Notes: generated by a model not told the origin, from the sequence alone. DNA of 64,000 bases from Calothrix sp. FI2-JRJ7 (GCA_019359675.1 JAHHGX010000074.1:22165-86164); one strand, 5' to 3'. Shown: positions 44,954-54,006, counted from the first letter of the stretch. Numbers and translations: made by a program.

Positions 44954-45304
44954 CTATATTCCTACAGCTCTATCAAATCGCAGCATTTCCAAACTGCGCT
45001 CTCCATATACACCTTCGATTTGTTCACGACAACAGTCAATAGCAAAATCGTTTAAATCTTCTTGCTCAATACCATACATATCCTCAAATACGTCTGGTTG
45101 CACCCGACAAAACCTTGGACGGTTGGCATAAACCTTACATTCGCGTGTTTCTTGGTCTAAGTTAATGCACCAACCACCTTCACCAACCATACTCATGTAC
45201 TCGTCTAACTCAGAATGGGTCAAATATTCATGAATATCAGGACGGTCTGCTGGGTCTAGATTACAACAGGCGCCACAGTTTTTTACACATTGCCAAGTAG
45301 CCAT
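44954..45304 (-). CDS. YkgJ-type cysteine cluster protein
   Basis: 116 residues with the cysteine signature KNCGACCNLDPADRP near the start, then GWCINLDQETRECKVYANRP and RFCRVQ, and a late DCCREQ. The YkgJ/UPF0153 family has a CxxxCC...C...C set thought to bind a metal or FeS cluster. The function is not established, but in cyanobacteria this gene neighbours psb30 or photosynthesis genes. It diverges from psb30, with about 150 bp between them. Confidence 0.82.
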   Translation of the reverse strand: MATWQCVKNCGACCNLDPADRPDIHEYLTHSELDEYMSMVGEGGWCINLDQETRECKVYANRPRFCRVQPDVFEDMYGIEQEDLNDFAIDCCREQIEGVYGERSLEMLRFDRAVGI

Positions 45305-45373
45305 AGTTTGTCTGGGTAGAGGGTCAGAGGGATAATTGTATCTTTATTTATAGTTTTGTTAAGAAAATTAAAA

Positions 45374-45403
45374 TTAACCGACCGAAGCCAGATATTATAT
45401 AAT
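45374..45403 (+). promoter_or_regulatory. probable psb30 promoter
   Basis: TATAAT at 45398-45403 matches the -10 consensus exactly. TTAACC at 45374-45379, 18 bases upstream, is a weak -35. It lies about 53 bp before the psb30 start and 94 bp before nothing else on this strand, so it is the natural promoter of that single gene. Confidence 0.55.
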
Positions 45404-45455
45404 CCTAGTCCTTAAGTGCGCTATTTAACTTTTTAATACAAGTTCGGAGGAAAAA

Positions 45456-45578
45456 ATGTTTGAGGCGTTGGGAAACATCAATTGGGAAGTTATTTTCCAG
45501 CTTACATCAGTAGCCCTAATCATGCTGTCTGGTCCAATAGTAATTTTTGTATTAGCATTCCGTAACGGTGACCTCTAA
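45456..45578 (+). CDS. psb30: photosystem II protein Psb30 (Ycf12)
   Basis: A 40-residue protein: [16 protein letters not shown], a single membrane helix ([19 protein letters not shown]) and a short RNGDL tail. The sequence matches Psb30/Ycf12, a one-helix subunit at the edge of the photosystem II core near cytochrome b559 that supports stability in high light. The ATG at 45456 has GGAGG at 45446-45450, a perfect ribosome site. It is too short for most gene callers' default limits. It identifies the host as an oxygenic phototroph. Confidence 0.93.
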   Translation: MFEALGNINWEVIFQLTSVALIMLSGPIVIFVLAFRNGDL

Positions 45579-45592
45579 TAAAAGATGTAGAG

Positions 45593-45640
45593 ACGTGTAA
45601 TCCGAAGGATTTCCCGAAGGGATTAATCCCGTCTCTACGG
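45593..45640. terminator. GTAGAGACG hairpin between psb30 and recJ
   Basis: GTAGAGACGTGT (45595) pairs with a downstream CCGTCTCTAC (about 45628-45637), with a second internal stem AATCCGAAGGATT and TCCCGAAGGGA. It lies where the psb30 and recJ genes converge and probably ends both transcripts. It is a variant of the GAGACG..CGTCTC palindrome family. Confidence 0.6.
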
Positions 45641-45643
45641 GTA

Positions 45644-47797
45644 TTAAAAATCATCATTATCTAAAGCTAAAAGTGCCGCACGAATAATGGTGTCGTAAGG
45701 AGGTTGAGATACATCAACCTCTTTTGCCTCTTGACGGCAGCTTCCGAGTAAACCAGTTGTACTGTTTGGTGTTACAGCCAAGATTTTACCTTCAGAGTTT
45801 TGTATTCTCAGTTCCAAGGCGCCATTATTTTTGTCATTATTATAGATACAGCAAGTGTAACTGCGACCTTGATGTTCAAACTGGGTACGCGGTTTCGTTG
45901 AGACGGACTTAAACTGATTAAACAATATTATCTGTGATTGCGGTGTTGGAATCGGTAATCTGGCGCCTATAATTTCGAGTTCGATGTTGGTTTCACCATT
46001 GAAGGTATTTTCGCGAAGTTTGTAGGCTATATCTATATTTGCTGGTAGAGGACAATACTCACGCCATCGCCATGCTATCGCTTTTATTGTATGGCGCCGA
46101 TTGTCTACCATTTGCTCTATTGTCATTTTTATATGAGCTTTACCTACGGTTCCTTGCTCGATAATTCGGACATTCGGTGTCCAAAAAACTGGCTCAGGAT
46201 TTTCGATACCACAAGGTTCTAATACATTAAGCTGTCGATAAAGTTTTTGATTGAGTTGATTAAGATTAGCGAGTGTATCGATTTTGAGTAAAGGTTTTAG
46301 ATGCTGTATTTCTAAACACTTGTTTGCAAACTCACTTAGACGTGAATGCACTAACTCTAAATTTTCCGCAGGTATCGAAAAACCACCAGCAGCTTTATGA
46401 CCGCCGTATTTGCCGAGCAAGTCATGACAATATTCCAATGCTTCAAATATATTAAATTCAGGAATACCACGTGCTGAACCGCGAATATGTCCTTCGTCCT
46501 CATATGTGCCTATAAATACTGGGACTCCGTAGCGTTCAACTAAACGTGAAGCAACAATACCAATTACACCATGATGCCAACCAGGACAGACTACTAATAA
46601 TACTCGATCAGCATGTAAAGACCCTACATATCGTGTTTCAACAAATTCAATTGCTTCTTCTTCAATTTGTTTACACATGTCCTGACGCTGACGATTTATA
46701 CTTTCGCACTGCATCGCCCGTTCGAGTGCCATCCCCATATCATCAGTTGTGAGCAATTCGATCACAATTTGGGGGTCGGCAATTCTACCAATAGCATTAA
46801 TGCGAGGACCAAGGCGAAAACCAATATCTTCAGGCTTTAACGATTTGGGATTTTTGATTGTGGATTTTACTTCGCACATGAATGGATTACCGAAATCAGC
46901 CGTTAGAACATTTGTTTTGTCTTTACCAGCAGGCGCCTGAACTCCTGACATTTGAATTAGTGCTTGAATTCCTGCTAAGTTTGATTTGGGTAATACCTTT
47001 AACCCGCTTTGTACCCAGCGACGATTAACACCTGTTAGTGGCGCCAAATCAGCAATAGTACCTAAAGTAAAAAGTTCTAACATTTGTGTAGTAATGTCAG
47101 AATTTGCTTGTCCTAGTTGTTCGGCAAGCGATACAGCTAAGATATAAGCGACACCAACACCTGCAACACCACGGTAAGGAGAATCTTCGCGAATAAGTTT
47201 AGGATTTAATATTGCATTTGCAGGTGGTAACTTTTGAGGTATATCATGGTGGTCAGTAATAATCACCTTTAAACCAAGTTCTCTAGCTCTGGCAATTGGT
47301 TCAAAAGCAGAAATACCATTATCAACAGTGAGAATTAACTCTACTCCCTCACTATGGAATTCTTCAATAATCCGTTTATTTACACCGTACCCCTCATGCA
47401 TTCGACTTGGAATTGCATAATTAACTTGGGCGCCTAAATGTCGTAAACTACGTAACAACAACGCAGTACTAGTCATTCCATCAGCATCATAGTCACCGCA
47501 AATGGCAATTTTAACTTGTGATGCGATTGCATTTTCCAACAACTCCAAACTTACAGCTAAGTCAGGAAAATCTTCAAGCGGTGAAGGTAAATTCAATAAT
47601 TCGGGTTCTAAAAATATTTCGGCATCATAAAGCGTATCAATTCCACGATTTATCAAAAGCTGACTTATAATCGGCGATATATTAAACCTATCCGCGAGCA
47701 TTTGCGCTAATTCGGGTTTTTCTGGTTGAATTTGCCATCTTTGGTTAGGCAAACGCCGAGTATTTACAATTGACGTGGAAAAAGATGTGTTGAGCAT
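45644..47797 (-). CDS. recJ: single-stranded-DNA-specific exonuclease RecJ
   Basis: 717 residues with all RecJ hallmarks: KIAICGDYDADGMTSTALLL (motif I with the D-x-D), VDNGISAFEPI, VIITDHHDIPQ (DHH motif), RINAIGRIADP, and a DHHA1 domain with GIVASRLVERYGVP and KYGGHKAAGGFSI. RecJ degrades single strands 5' to 3' in RecFOR repair, base excision and mismatch repair. It is longer than the bacterial average because of a C-terminal domain (about 570-717), as usual in cyanobacteria. It converges with psb30. Confidence 0.95.
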   Translation of the reverse strand: MLNTSFSTSIVNTRRLPNQRWQIQPEKPELAQMLADRFNISPIISQLLINRGIDTLYDAEIFLEPELLNLPSPLEDFPDLAVSLELLENAIASQVKIAICGDYDADGMTSTALLLRSLRHLGAQVNYAIPSRMHEGYGVNKRIIEEFHSEGVELILTVDNGISAFEPIARARELGLKVIITDHHDIPQKLPPANAILNPKLIREDSPYRGVAGVGVAYILAVSLAEQLGQANSDITTQMLELFTLGTIADLAPLTGVNRRWVQSGLKVLPKSNLAGIQALIQMSGVQAPAGKDKTNVLTADFGNPFMCEVKSTIKNPKSLKPEDIGFRLGPRINAIGRIADPQIVIELLTTDDMGMALERAMQCESINRQRQDMCKQIEEEAIEFVETRYVGSLHADRVLLVVCPGWHHGVIGIVASRLVERYGVPVFIGTYEDEGHIRGSARGIPEFNIFEALEYCHDLLGKYGGHKAAGGFSIPAENLELVHSRLSEFANKCLEIQHLKPLLKIDTLANLNQLNQKLYRQLNVLEPCGIENPEPVFWTPNVRIIEQGTVGKAHIKMTIEQMVDNRRHTIKAIAWRWREYCPLPANIDIAYKLRENTFNGETNIELEIIGARLPIPTPQSQIILFNQFKSVSTKPRTQFEHQGRSYTCCIYNNDKNNGALELRIQNSEGKILAVTPNSTTGLLGSCRQEAKEVDVSQPPYDTIIRAALLALDNDDF

Positions 47798-47880
47798 TAA
47801 AATTAAAAATGCAATTAGGATTTTTCATCTAAATATTAAGACGGGCAAGATGCCCATCCCACAAGATAGATAACTTATTG

Positions 47881-48315
47881 TTACAAAACGTTAATCATAC
47901 CATCATCACGGACATAAACCGAACGGTCTCCAGGTTGGCACCAATTAGGTCGCAACTCCACACGTAAAGTAGACGCATTTAGCTTTTTTAATGATGCACT
48001 CAATGAGCGTCCAGTATCATCCCAAAACAGTAAAGATATATTTGGCTCGGTCAAACGTACTTGCTCGAATTTTATAGTTTGCCCAGGCTGTATAGCTATT
48101 GACTCAGAAAATTCACTCTTCTGTAATGCTAACACACGGGGTGTTCTATTTACTACTTCCACTCTCACTAGCTGCCCAGGTACAAACTGAAGCGGGCGCC
48201 GACCACACTTAGAAGCACAAGTTTGTGCGAGTGTTGAGTTAGGGTGATTAGTTATACCTAGTATTAAAGTTGTAGCAATAATAGAGGTAGATACAATCTT
48301 CGAGATTTTCAACAT
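47881..48315 (-). CDS. secreted cyanobacterial hypothetical protein
   Basis: 144 residues from the ATG at 48313-48315, with a GCAGGA site upstream. A signal peptide (MLKISKIVSTSIIATTLILG) ends near TLAQ. The mature part is a small beta domain: FVPGQLVRVEVVNRTPRVLA, SIAIQPGQTIKFEQ and VELRPNWCQPGDRSVYV. Four cysteines (CASKCG, WCQPGD and one more) may form a disulfide pair. The function is unknown. It is probably periplasmic and monocistronic, with an inverted repeat element upstream. Confidence 0.7.
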   Translation of the reverse strand: MLKISKIVSTSIIATTLILGITNHPNSTLAQTCASKCGRRPLQFVPGQLVRVEVVNRTPRVLALQKSEFSESIAIQPGQTIKFEQVRLTEPNISLLFWDDTGRSLSASLKKLNASTLRVELRPNWCQPGDRSVYVRDDGMINVL

Positions 48316-48356
48316 GTTTAGTAATTCCTGCTTCAATAAAAAAACACAGACGAACT

Positions 48357-48437
48357 GATCCCCCCTAACCCCCCGCGAATTCGGGGGGAACCAGAAAGGG
48401 GTGTTTACCCCCCCTTACTAAGGGGAGTGGGGGGATC
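48357..48437. repeat. C/G-rich inverted repeat, GATCCCCCC family, second copy
   Basis: GATCCCCCCTAACCCCCC at the left is mirrored by GGGGAGTGGGGGGATC at the right, with inner arms GCGAATTCGGGGGG and CCCCCCTTACTAAGGGG. It has clear terminal GATC ends like a miniature mobile element. It lies between the secreted protein and the phosphoesterase gene. Confidence 0.8.
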
Positions 48438-48497
48438 AATATAGCGTTTGTCTTATTTATTGTTCCCGTTTAGTACGAAAGAGTTACAAAGCTTTGG

Positions 48498-49808
48498 TTA
48501 GAGCAACTTTAATTGTGTGTTTTTCTCTACCATAGAAAGTTGATTTTGACTAGAGTCGTTACTATTTTCGCTGACCAACCAATCTTCTTCATTTTCTAAG
48601 AGTAAATTTTGGGCTGCTTCTAACATTTTTCCAGAGATATCCTTTAAATCTTCACGATTATTTAAGTAAGTTTTGAGTGCTTCGATAGGGTCGATGCTGT
48701 GAGTTGCGTTTAACTCAGGAACACGTGGACGTGCAAGTTGACTAATTAATTCAGGATGAATGCTGTAAGTGTGGGCAGAACTTAAAGCTTCATGTAATGC
48801 AGAAGTTTCGATTAAATCTAATTGCTCGGAACGGAGTTTATAGATTAACCTGACTACTGCATCAGTATTATCGTATTTGGCAATAGCTTTAAATATTGCT
48901 GCTTGGGGGTTTTCTGCTTTTGATACATCAAGCTCGATAGTCCGAAAGACTCTTACGGGTAAAGGACAAAATTCCCATTCGGCACTTCCTGGTTCCAAGT
49001 CAATCATTACATAGCCTTTATCTTCCTTCTCTTCGCTAAAGTCAACTCGTTCGATACTACCAGGGTAAATAACGGGTGGATTGTTGTGTTTGTTTAAGTT
49101 TTGGTGACGGTGAACATGTCCTAATGCCACATAATCAAAACAATCGCGTGTTAATAAAGACAGAGGCAACGTAAAACCTTTACCAACAGCCAAATAACGT
49201 TCGGCGCCAAGCGTTGCATTATCTGCCATCAAGTGTGCTAAAAGTACCGTAGGCATATCAGGGTCAAGACGACGAATTTCACCTTCAATAACCACACGCA
49301 AGCGGTCGGTCAATAATTGGTTAACTTCTGAAAGTGACATTCCCTCAGTATCTTGACGTGTCATTAACGTTGAACGAGTTAACCAGGGGAGTGTAATTAT
49401 TTGTACTGGACCACTGCGAGTTTGAATTACATGTGTAGCTATTGAATCACCAACTATAAAACCGGGCACACCCAACGTGCGGTAAATACATAAGCTGGCG
49501 CCTCCTATTCCCTGCGAATGTTGGTCGTGGTTGCCCACTAATAATACAGTAGGAATATTGGCATCGACTAGGCGCCGGAACTGTGAGGCAAAAGCTTCTT
49601 GTACATAAGGTGGGGGGGTAGCATCTGGAAAAGCATCACCACCAAATATTACCAAATCAACAGGCTCATTTATCGCACGGTCAATACATATCGAAAGCGT
49701 GCGAACAAAATCTTCCAAGCGGGTATTCAAACCAGTTTCCGCATTAATACGTCCGTGGGAAAACCCACTGCCCATATGAATATCAGATAAATGAAGAATT
49801 TTAATCAT
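48498..49808 (-). CDS. SbcD/Mre11-like metallophosphoesterase
   Basis: 436 residues from the ATG at 49806-49808. The extra upstream frame to 49835 is encoded by a palindromic repeat and is rejected. Motifs for two-metal phosphoesterases are in order: HLSDIHMG, DLVIFGGDAF, VLLVGNHDQH, LLAHLMADN and ALGHVHRH. This is the SbcD/Mre11 nuclease layout, with a following capping domain and a C-terminal tail rich in Asn and Gln. The SbcC partner is not adjacent. It likely processes DNA ends; a non-nuclease phosphoesterase role is possible. Confidence 0.82.
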   Translation of the reverse strand: MIKILHLSDIHMGSGFSHGRINAETGLNTRLEDFVRTLSICIDRAINEPVDLVIFGGDAFPDATPPPYVQEAFASQFRRLVDANIPTVLLVGNHDQHSQGIGGASLCIYRTLGVPGFIVGDSIATHVIQTRSGPVQIITLPWLTRSTLMTRQDTEGMSLSEVNQLLTDRLRVVIEGEIRRLDPDMPTVLLAHLMADNATLGAERYLAVGKGFTLPLSLLTRDCFDYVALGHVHRHQNLNKHNNPPVIYPGSIERVDFSEEKEDKGYVMIDLEPGSAEWEFCPLPVRVFRTIELDVSKAENPQAAIFKAIAKYDNTDAVVRLIYKLRSEQLDLIETSALHEALSSAHTYSIHPELISQLARPRVPELNATHSIDPIEALKTYLNNREDLKDISGKMLEAAQNLLLENEEDWLVSENSNDSSQNQLSMVEKNTQLKLL

Positions 49809-50397
49809 AAGGAATGTAGAGACGTGACATGTCACGTCTATAATTGGTGCATTTTTACAATTAAATCTAACTGCTACATAAAACCAAAATTTCGTAAATC
49901 GATCTTAAATAGCCTTAGACTTACTGCACATCGTATAATATTTTTGTACCAAATACTATAATACAAATAGAAATTTATTTTTACAGAATTGTAGGTTGGG
50001 TGGAGCGCGAGTGCGGAACCCAACAATACTGACAAAATTTTTAGCTTAAGCAAGTACCATTTAAGAGTACGTTATGTGGCGCTATTAACAAGCTTAAAAC
50101 GAAGCTACTCATTTAGTGACCTGAGCGCACTAAAACAAATAGCGTAGTAAAGAAAATTTAAGTGATTCTAGATTTATAGTACGTCTTATAATAATATACT
50201 AATCCTTTGAAATTCTACCTTTTGATAAATCCACCGCATTACGTTTTTTAAGCAATTAGATTTTTATTGTCATTCTAAGCGTAGCGAAGAATCTCTAGAA
50301 TTCATTTTATTATATGCTTCTGCGATAATAAGGTATATTACCACAGAGACGCAGAATACAGAGGAAAGAGTTCAAGATATACTAACTTATTCCTGCG
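49809..50397. other. gene-free gap with several repeats
   Basis: Three repeat pieces are visible and no gene. 49811-49834 is a GTAGAGACGTGACATGTCAC palindrome just upstream of the phosphoesterase. 49990-50024 is a GGTTGGGT..ACCCAACA hairpin. 50267-50297 is GTCATTCTAAGCGTAGCGAA, a relative of the 7 kb repeats. 50340-50368 reads ACCACAGAGACGCAGAATAC and is a common cyanobacterial repeat. The rest is A/T-rich. Confidence 0.65.
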
Positions 50398-50811
50398 TTA
50401 CATTTTTAAAAAAGCAGCAGGTGAAATTTTGAAAAACTTAGCAAGTTTATTAATATGCTCAACCGTTAAATCTATTTTGCCGTTTAAAACATCAGAGACA
50501 TTGGATTCGGTATGAAAAATTGGAATTAAATCTTTAGTACTTAAATTTAATTCTGATAATAAAGCCTTAAGCAAATCAATACCATAAATATCTGGTATTT
50601 TGACTTGTTTTTCCTCATATTCATAAACAATAGTACCTAAAATATTCAGGTAGTCTTGCTCATCGCTTGTTAGTTGACCTTTTTTATCTATTAAAGAATC
50701 AATTACTTTTTGCGTAGCAACAAACTCTTCATGAGAAGTTATAGGACGAGGTGGAAAACCTTTTAACAATTCTATATAAGCATTATTATTCTTCGGATAA
50801 CCACTTTTCAT
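50398..50811 (-). CDS. HigA-like antitoxin
   Basis: 137 residues from the ATG at 50809-50811; a GTG two codons upstream is also open. The N-terminal part (LKGFPPRPITSHEEFVATQK) is typical of cyanobacterial HigA antitoxins. The HTH domain follows: LLKALLSELNLSTKDLIPIF, then HTESNVSDVLNGKIDLTVEH. It should bind DNA as a dimer. A canonical HigB or RelE toxin is not seen beside it. Instead an unrelated 97-residue protein (50786-51079) overlaps its start by 26 bp, implying coupled expression. Confidence 0.75.
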   Translation of the reverse strand: MKSGYPKNNNAYIELLKGFPPRPITSHEEFVATQKVIDSLIDKKGQLTSDEQDYLNILGTIVYEYEEKQVKIPDIYGIDLLKALLSELNLSTKDLIPIFHTESNVSDVLNGKIDLTVEHINKLAKFFKISPAAFLKM

Positions 50812-51079
50812 AGCCACAATCCATAAATTTTTTTATGATAGAGTCTTTAATATTAGAAGAAGATGTTTCCATTTCTCCAACTCGATAAACTTCATTTAAC
50901 GCAATGTAATAATTCTTACCTGTATATTCAGCGATTACTTGTGCCAAACTACGGTCGGACATGTGTTCGTACAGTAATGATAGCAGAGGAAAGTAGTTAT
51001 GCTCCTCGATTCCTTGGGGAAAGGCACATTTTATTAATTGGTAAGTGTTGACTAGATGTGCTGGTATTATTTTTTGCAT
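50786..51079 (-). CDS. hypothetical protein coupled to a HigA-like antitoxin
   Basis: 97 residues: MQKIIPAHLVNTYQLIKCAF, then IEEHNYFPLLSLLYEHMSDR, a middle AEYTGKNYYIALNEVYRVGE and an end DCGYEKWLSEE. It is mostly helical with no known catalytic motif and no RelE fold signs. Similar proteins appear in cyanobacteria but I do not recall a name. The overlap with the antitoxin gene downstream suggests it is the toxin, a third component, or just a gene sharing the regulator. It is the more interesting of the pair for experiment. Confidence 0.6.
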   Translation of the reverse strand: MQKIIPAHLVNTYQLIKCAFPQGIEEHNYFPLLSLLYEHMSDRSLAQVIAEYTGKNYYIALNEVYRVGEMETSSSNIKDSIIKKFMDCGYEKWLSEE

Positions 51080-51123
51080 AATTTAAGAACTATTAATCTT
51101 TATTTGTTGATACAGTAAAAACG

Positions 51124-51299
51124 GGTTATAAATTTGCTCTTAAAACAAGCCAAAATTTTTAAGATGCTACCCTGCGGGAAAACTGCGTTAACGTTCACGA
51201 CTCATGACAGGTTATAAATTTGCTCTTAAAACAAGCCAAAATTTTTAAGATGCTACCCTACGGGAAAAGCTCCGCTTTACGTTCACGACTCATGACAGT
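51124..51299. repeat. 86-bp tandem duplication carrying the dispersed GTCATGAGTCG repeat
   Basis: GGTTATAAATTTGCTCTTAA begins at 51124 and again at 51210. Each unit ends with the reverse complement of the repeat seen at 6771-6962 (AAGATGCTACCCTGCGGGAA, then TTCACGACTCATGACA). The second copy has a few changes (CTACGGGAAAAGCTCCGCTT). The rest of 51080-51411 holds a palindrome (GGGTTACGCTATAGCGTAAC) at about 51358-51383 and the end of marC. Confidence 0.85.
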
Positions 51300-51411
51300 T
51301 CCTCAGCATGACACAAGTTAGTATTTTATCCGTTGTATCCGTTGCCAGTTGTTTTGTTGGGTTACGCTATAGCGTAACCCAACCTACGTTGTTAAATTTT
51401 GTTAAGTTTTG

Positions 51412-52002
51412 TTAGAAGAATAGTTCTTTTATGCCTTGGCTGCCAATTTCTATTGCTAGAGCGGCTAGTAAGAAGCCTAGAAGTTGGGTGATAATGACTT
51501 CACCTTCGGCGCCTATCCATTTGTCGATGTTGTTGGCGAGTCTTAAAATTAGCCAGGTGACAAACATTGCTGCGATAATGCCAACAATCACACTGATGTG
51601 AGGACTTGGAGATTCTGACATTAGTAGCATGACGGTTGTCAGTGTACCTGGGCCCGCTAGTAATGGTAAAGCTAGGGGAGTAATGGCGATATCACGTTCT
51701 TTTTCAACTACTGGTGTATCTAAATTACCTTGGAGCATTTGTAGCGCAATCAACAGCAGCAATAACCCTCCTGCTACCCGTAACGATGCAAAGCTAACAC
51801 CTAAATAACTTAGTATAAACTTCCCACCAAACGCAAACAGCAATAAGACACCAATTGCCACAATAACAGCTTTGTCAATGACTTTACTTCTTTCCTGTGC
51901 TTCCATTCCCTTTGTTAGCACCAAAAGTATAGGGATATTACCCACTGCATCGGCAAGCACAAACACAGCAACAAAAGTTTTGATTAAAATTGACGTATCC
52001 AC
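51412..52002 (-). CDS. MarC family integral membrane protein
   Basis: 196 residues from a GTG at 52000-52002, because homologues begin at the matching MDxSxLLKTFVALF position; a TTG at 52023 is the alternative. Six membrane helices are visible, with LADAVGNIPILLVLT in helix 1, a Gly/Leu-rich helix around LRVAGGLLLLLIALQML, and TPLALPLLAGPGTLTTVM. MarC/UPF0056 proteins are widespread with unknown substrate; the old link to antibiotic resistance was not upheld. It lies alone, followed by the repeat region. Confidence 0.88.
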   Translation of the reverse strand: MDTSILIKTFVAVFVLADAVGNIPILLVLTKGMEAQERSKVIDKAVIVAIGVLLLFAFGGKFILSYLGVSFASLRVAGGLLLLLIALQMLQGNLDTPVVEKERDIAITPLALPLLAGPGTLTTVMLLMSESPSPHISVIVGIIAAMFVTWLILRLANNIDKWIGAEGEVIITQLLGFLLAALAIEIGSQGIKELFF

Positions 52003-52213
52003 TCTCTTTACCAGTATTATCAAGGCTTTATAACAAAATTAACGTAATTCGGGGAACTCTTAATGAGTAATAAGGAATAGAGAATAAGGAATAGACGATA
52101 CCCAGCACTCCATACCTAATTCCTAATTTCTGATGAATTAGTGACTTTTTTGAGTGATGATAGTAGTTTGATAACTTGCGCTCCGCGTTATTTGACTGTT
52201 GTTAATCGAATCT

Positions 52214-53026
52214 ATGAAGTCTTATTTAGCCGCTGCTATTCAAATGACCAGTGTGCCTGATGTTCAATCAAATTTGGCTCAGGCTGAGGAATTTATTGAT
52301 CTAGCTGTAAATCAAGGCGCCCAGTTGGTGGGTTTGCCTGAAAATTTTGCGTTTATGGGTGAAGAAAGTGACAAGCTCTCCCAGAGTGATGATATCGCAC
52401 TCGAAACTGAGAAGTTCCTCAAAACGATGGCGCAACGCTATCAAATAGCTATCCTAGGCGGCGGCTTTCCTGTCCCTACCGACTCTGGCAAAGTTTACAA
52501 CACAGCTTTGCTTATTGACTCCAGCGGGCAAGAACTAAGTCGTTACCGTAAAGTTCATCTTTTTGATGTAAACGTTCCTGACGGTAATACATATCGTGAG
52601 TCCAGTACAGTAATGGCAGGTACCGAACTACCTCAAGTTTGTTCAACAGAAAAACTTGGTTGTATTGGGCTTTCGGTTTGTTACGACGTTCGTTTTCCTG
52701 AACTTTACCGCTACCTGTCGCACCAAGGAGCAGATATTTTGTTTGTACCTGCTGCATTTACAGCGTTTACAGGAAAAGACCATTGGCAAGTTTTGCTGCA
52801 AGCGCGAGCTATTGAAAACACTTGTTACGTTATTGCCCCTGCTCAAACTGGCATTAACTACGCAAGGCGCCAAACGCATGGACATGCAATGATTATAGAC
52901 CCGTGGGGAAGCATTCTAGCAGATGCAGGCGAAAAACCTGGTATTGCCATCGCTGAAATTAACCCCTCTCGACTCGAACAAGTGCGGCGCCAAATGCCCA
53001 GTCTTCAACATCGAGTCTTTGTCTAA
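52214..53026 (+). CDS. carbon-nitrogen hydrolase (nitrilase superfamily, Nit1-like)
   Basis: 270 residues from the ATG at 52214; an upstream TTG at 52199 is less likely. The catalytic triad is visible: Glu in GLPENFAFMGEE, Lys in SRYRKVHLFDV, and Cys in LSVCYDVRFPELYRY. The C-terminal segment RRQTHGHAMIIDPWGSILAD is characteristic of the Nit branch, which clears deaminated glutathione or similar omega-amides. A metabolite-repair role is most likely. It is a single-gene unit, followed by a short repeated sequence (TTAGGAGTTAAGAGTTAGGA) at about 53030-53070. Confidence 0.9.
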   Translation: MKSYLAAAIQMTSVPDVQSNLAQAEEFIDLAVNQGAQLVGLPENFAFMGEESDKLSQSDDIALETEKFLKTMAQRYQIAILGGGFPVPTDSGKVYNTALLIDSSGQELSRYRKVHLFDVNVPDGNTYRESSTVMAGTELPQVCSTEKLGCIGLSVCYDVRFPELYRYLSHQGADILFVPAAFTAFTGKDHWQVLLQARAIENTCYVIAPAQTGINYARRQTHGHAMIIDPWGSILADAGEKPGIAIAEINPSRLEQVRRQMPSLQHRVFV

Positions 53027-53215
53027 GAGTTAGGGGTTAAGAGTTAGGAGTTAAGAGTTAGGAATTACAACTCATAACTCTTAACCTGCAAATATCCATC
53101 AAATAACTACTAATAAAAAATCCTTTAAAAAAACTGGAAAATTTTGTGCCGTTCTCAATCTTTTTATTCACAATAGAAGCATCTAAACCAAATTGATTGT
53201 AGAAGGTACCACGAA

Positions 53216-53653
53216 TTGAGGACTCGAATTATAGTCTTTTCTCTAATTGTAACTCAGTGTTTACTTGCAGGCTGTAATCTCCGAAACCCACCTCAACGGC
53301 GCACACCGCAAGACGACCCTTTCTCTACACAAGAACCGTTTGCAACCCCAACAAGGAGCGACGCTGAACGGAATAGAGATAGTAATACTGAACGCGGTAC
53401 AGGAGATACAGAACGCAACAGAGACGGTACTAATGAACGCGATAGAAATGATACTGAACGCGACAGAGATGGTATCAATGAACGCGATAGAAATGATACG
53501 GAACGTGATAGAGAAAACAATAATACTGAAAGAAACAGAGGAGGAGAAAATTCAAGACGAAGAAGGATTCACTGTAATGGTTTTGTTAACCAAGTAGGAG
53601 TATGCCAAACACATGAAATGAACATACAGCCACCGCTTGTAAATAAAACGTAG
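53216..53653 (+). CDS. lipoprotein with ERDRD-type charged repeats
   Basis: 145 residues starting at TTG (53216), chosen because no ATG or GTG precedes the signal peptide and AGAAGG lies at 53201-53206. The signal peptide (IIVFSLIVTQCLLAGC) ends in a lipobox LAGC, so the protein is lipid-anchored. The middle (about 50-112) is made of 11-12-residue units such as RDGTNERDRNDTE, all polar and charged. The end (RRRIHCNGFVNQVGVCQTHE) has two further Cys. Function unknown. The repeats are also coding-frame-open on other frames, which causes spurious ORFs. Confidence 0.75.
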   Translation: MRTRIIVFSLIVTQCLLAGCNLRNPPQRRTPQDDPFSTQEPFATPTRSDAERNRDSNTERGTGDTERNRDGTNERDRNDTERDRDGINERDRNDTERDRENNNTERNRGGENSRRRRIHCNGFVNQVGVCQTHEMNIQPPLVNKT

Positions 53654-53869
53654 GGTGCGTGACGCTACAAAAAATTAAAAACGAAGCAAATAACCTTGTA
53701 GCGTCACGCACCAAACAACAAACAATACAAAACAAAGCAGAGAATACCAATTTAATATGAAGCTGCAACAAATCAAATCCCCCCAACCCCCCCTTCATAA
53801 GGGGGGCTAAAACTAATAATATGCATCTTCATATAGATATGGTATAACCTTGTAGCGTCACGCACCAAA
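53654..53869. repeat. repeat-rich gap: GGTGCGTGACGC hairpin, C/G repeat, half hairpin
   Basis: A hairpin has arms GGTGCGTGACGCTACAA (53654-53670) and TTGTAGCGTCACGCACC (53696-53712). A GATCCCCCC-family half element follows at 53778-53809 and a solitary arm TTGTAGCGTCACGCACC at 53850-53866. The hairpin just behind the lipoprotein gene is likely its terminator. The other pieces look like repeat debris. Confidence 0.75.
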
Positions 53870-54006
53870 CCCATATTTCATAACACTTAAGCTCTTCTTA
53901 CATTTATCATCGTTACCTCTTAACAGTAAAATTTTAGGGTATTAACGGCATCTTTATAAATCAGAGTAATTACGATTACAAAATCGGAAATCTCTGGAAA
54001 GGAAGT

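Noticed and set aside
53265..53597. Long frames on both strands inside the lipoprotein gene
   Set aside because: They arise from the repetitive charged codons of the true gene and have monotonous translations.
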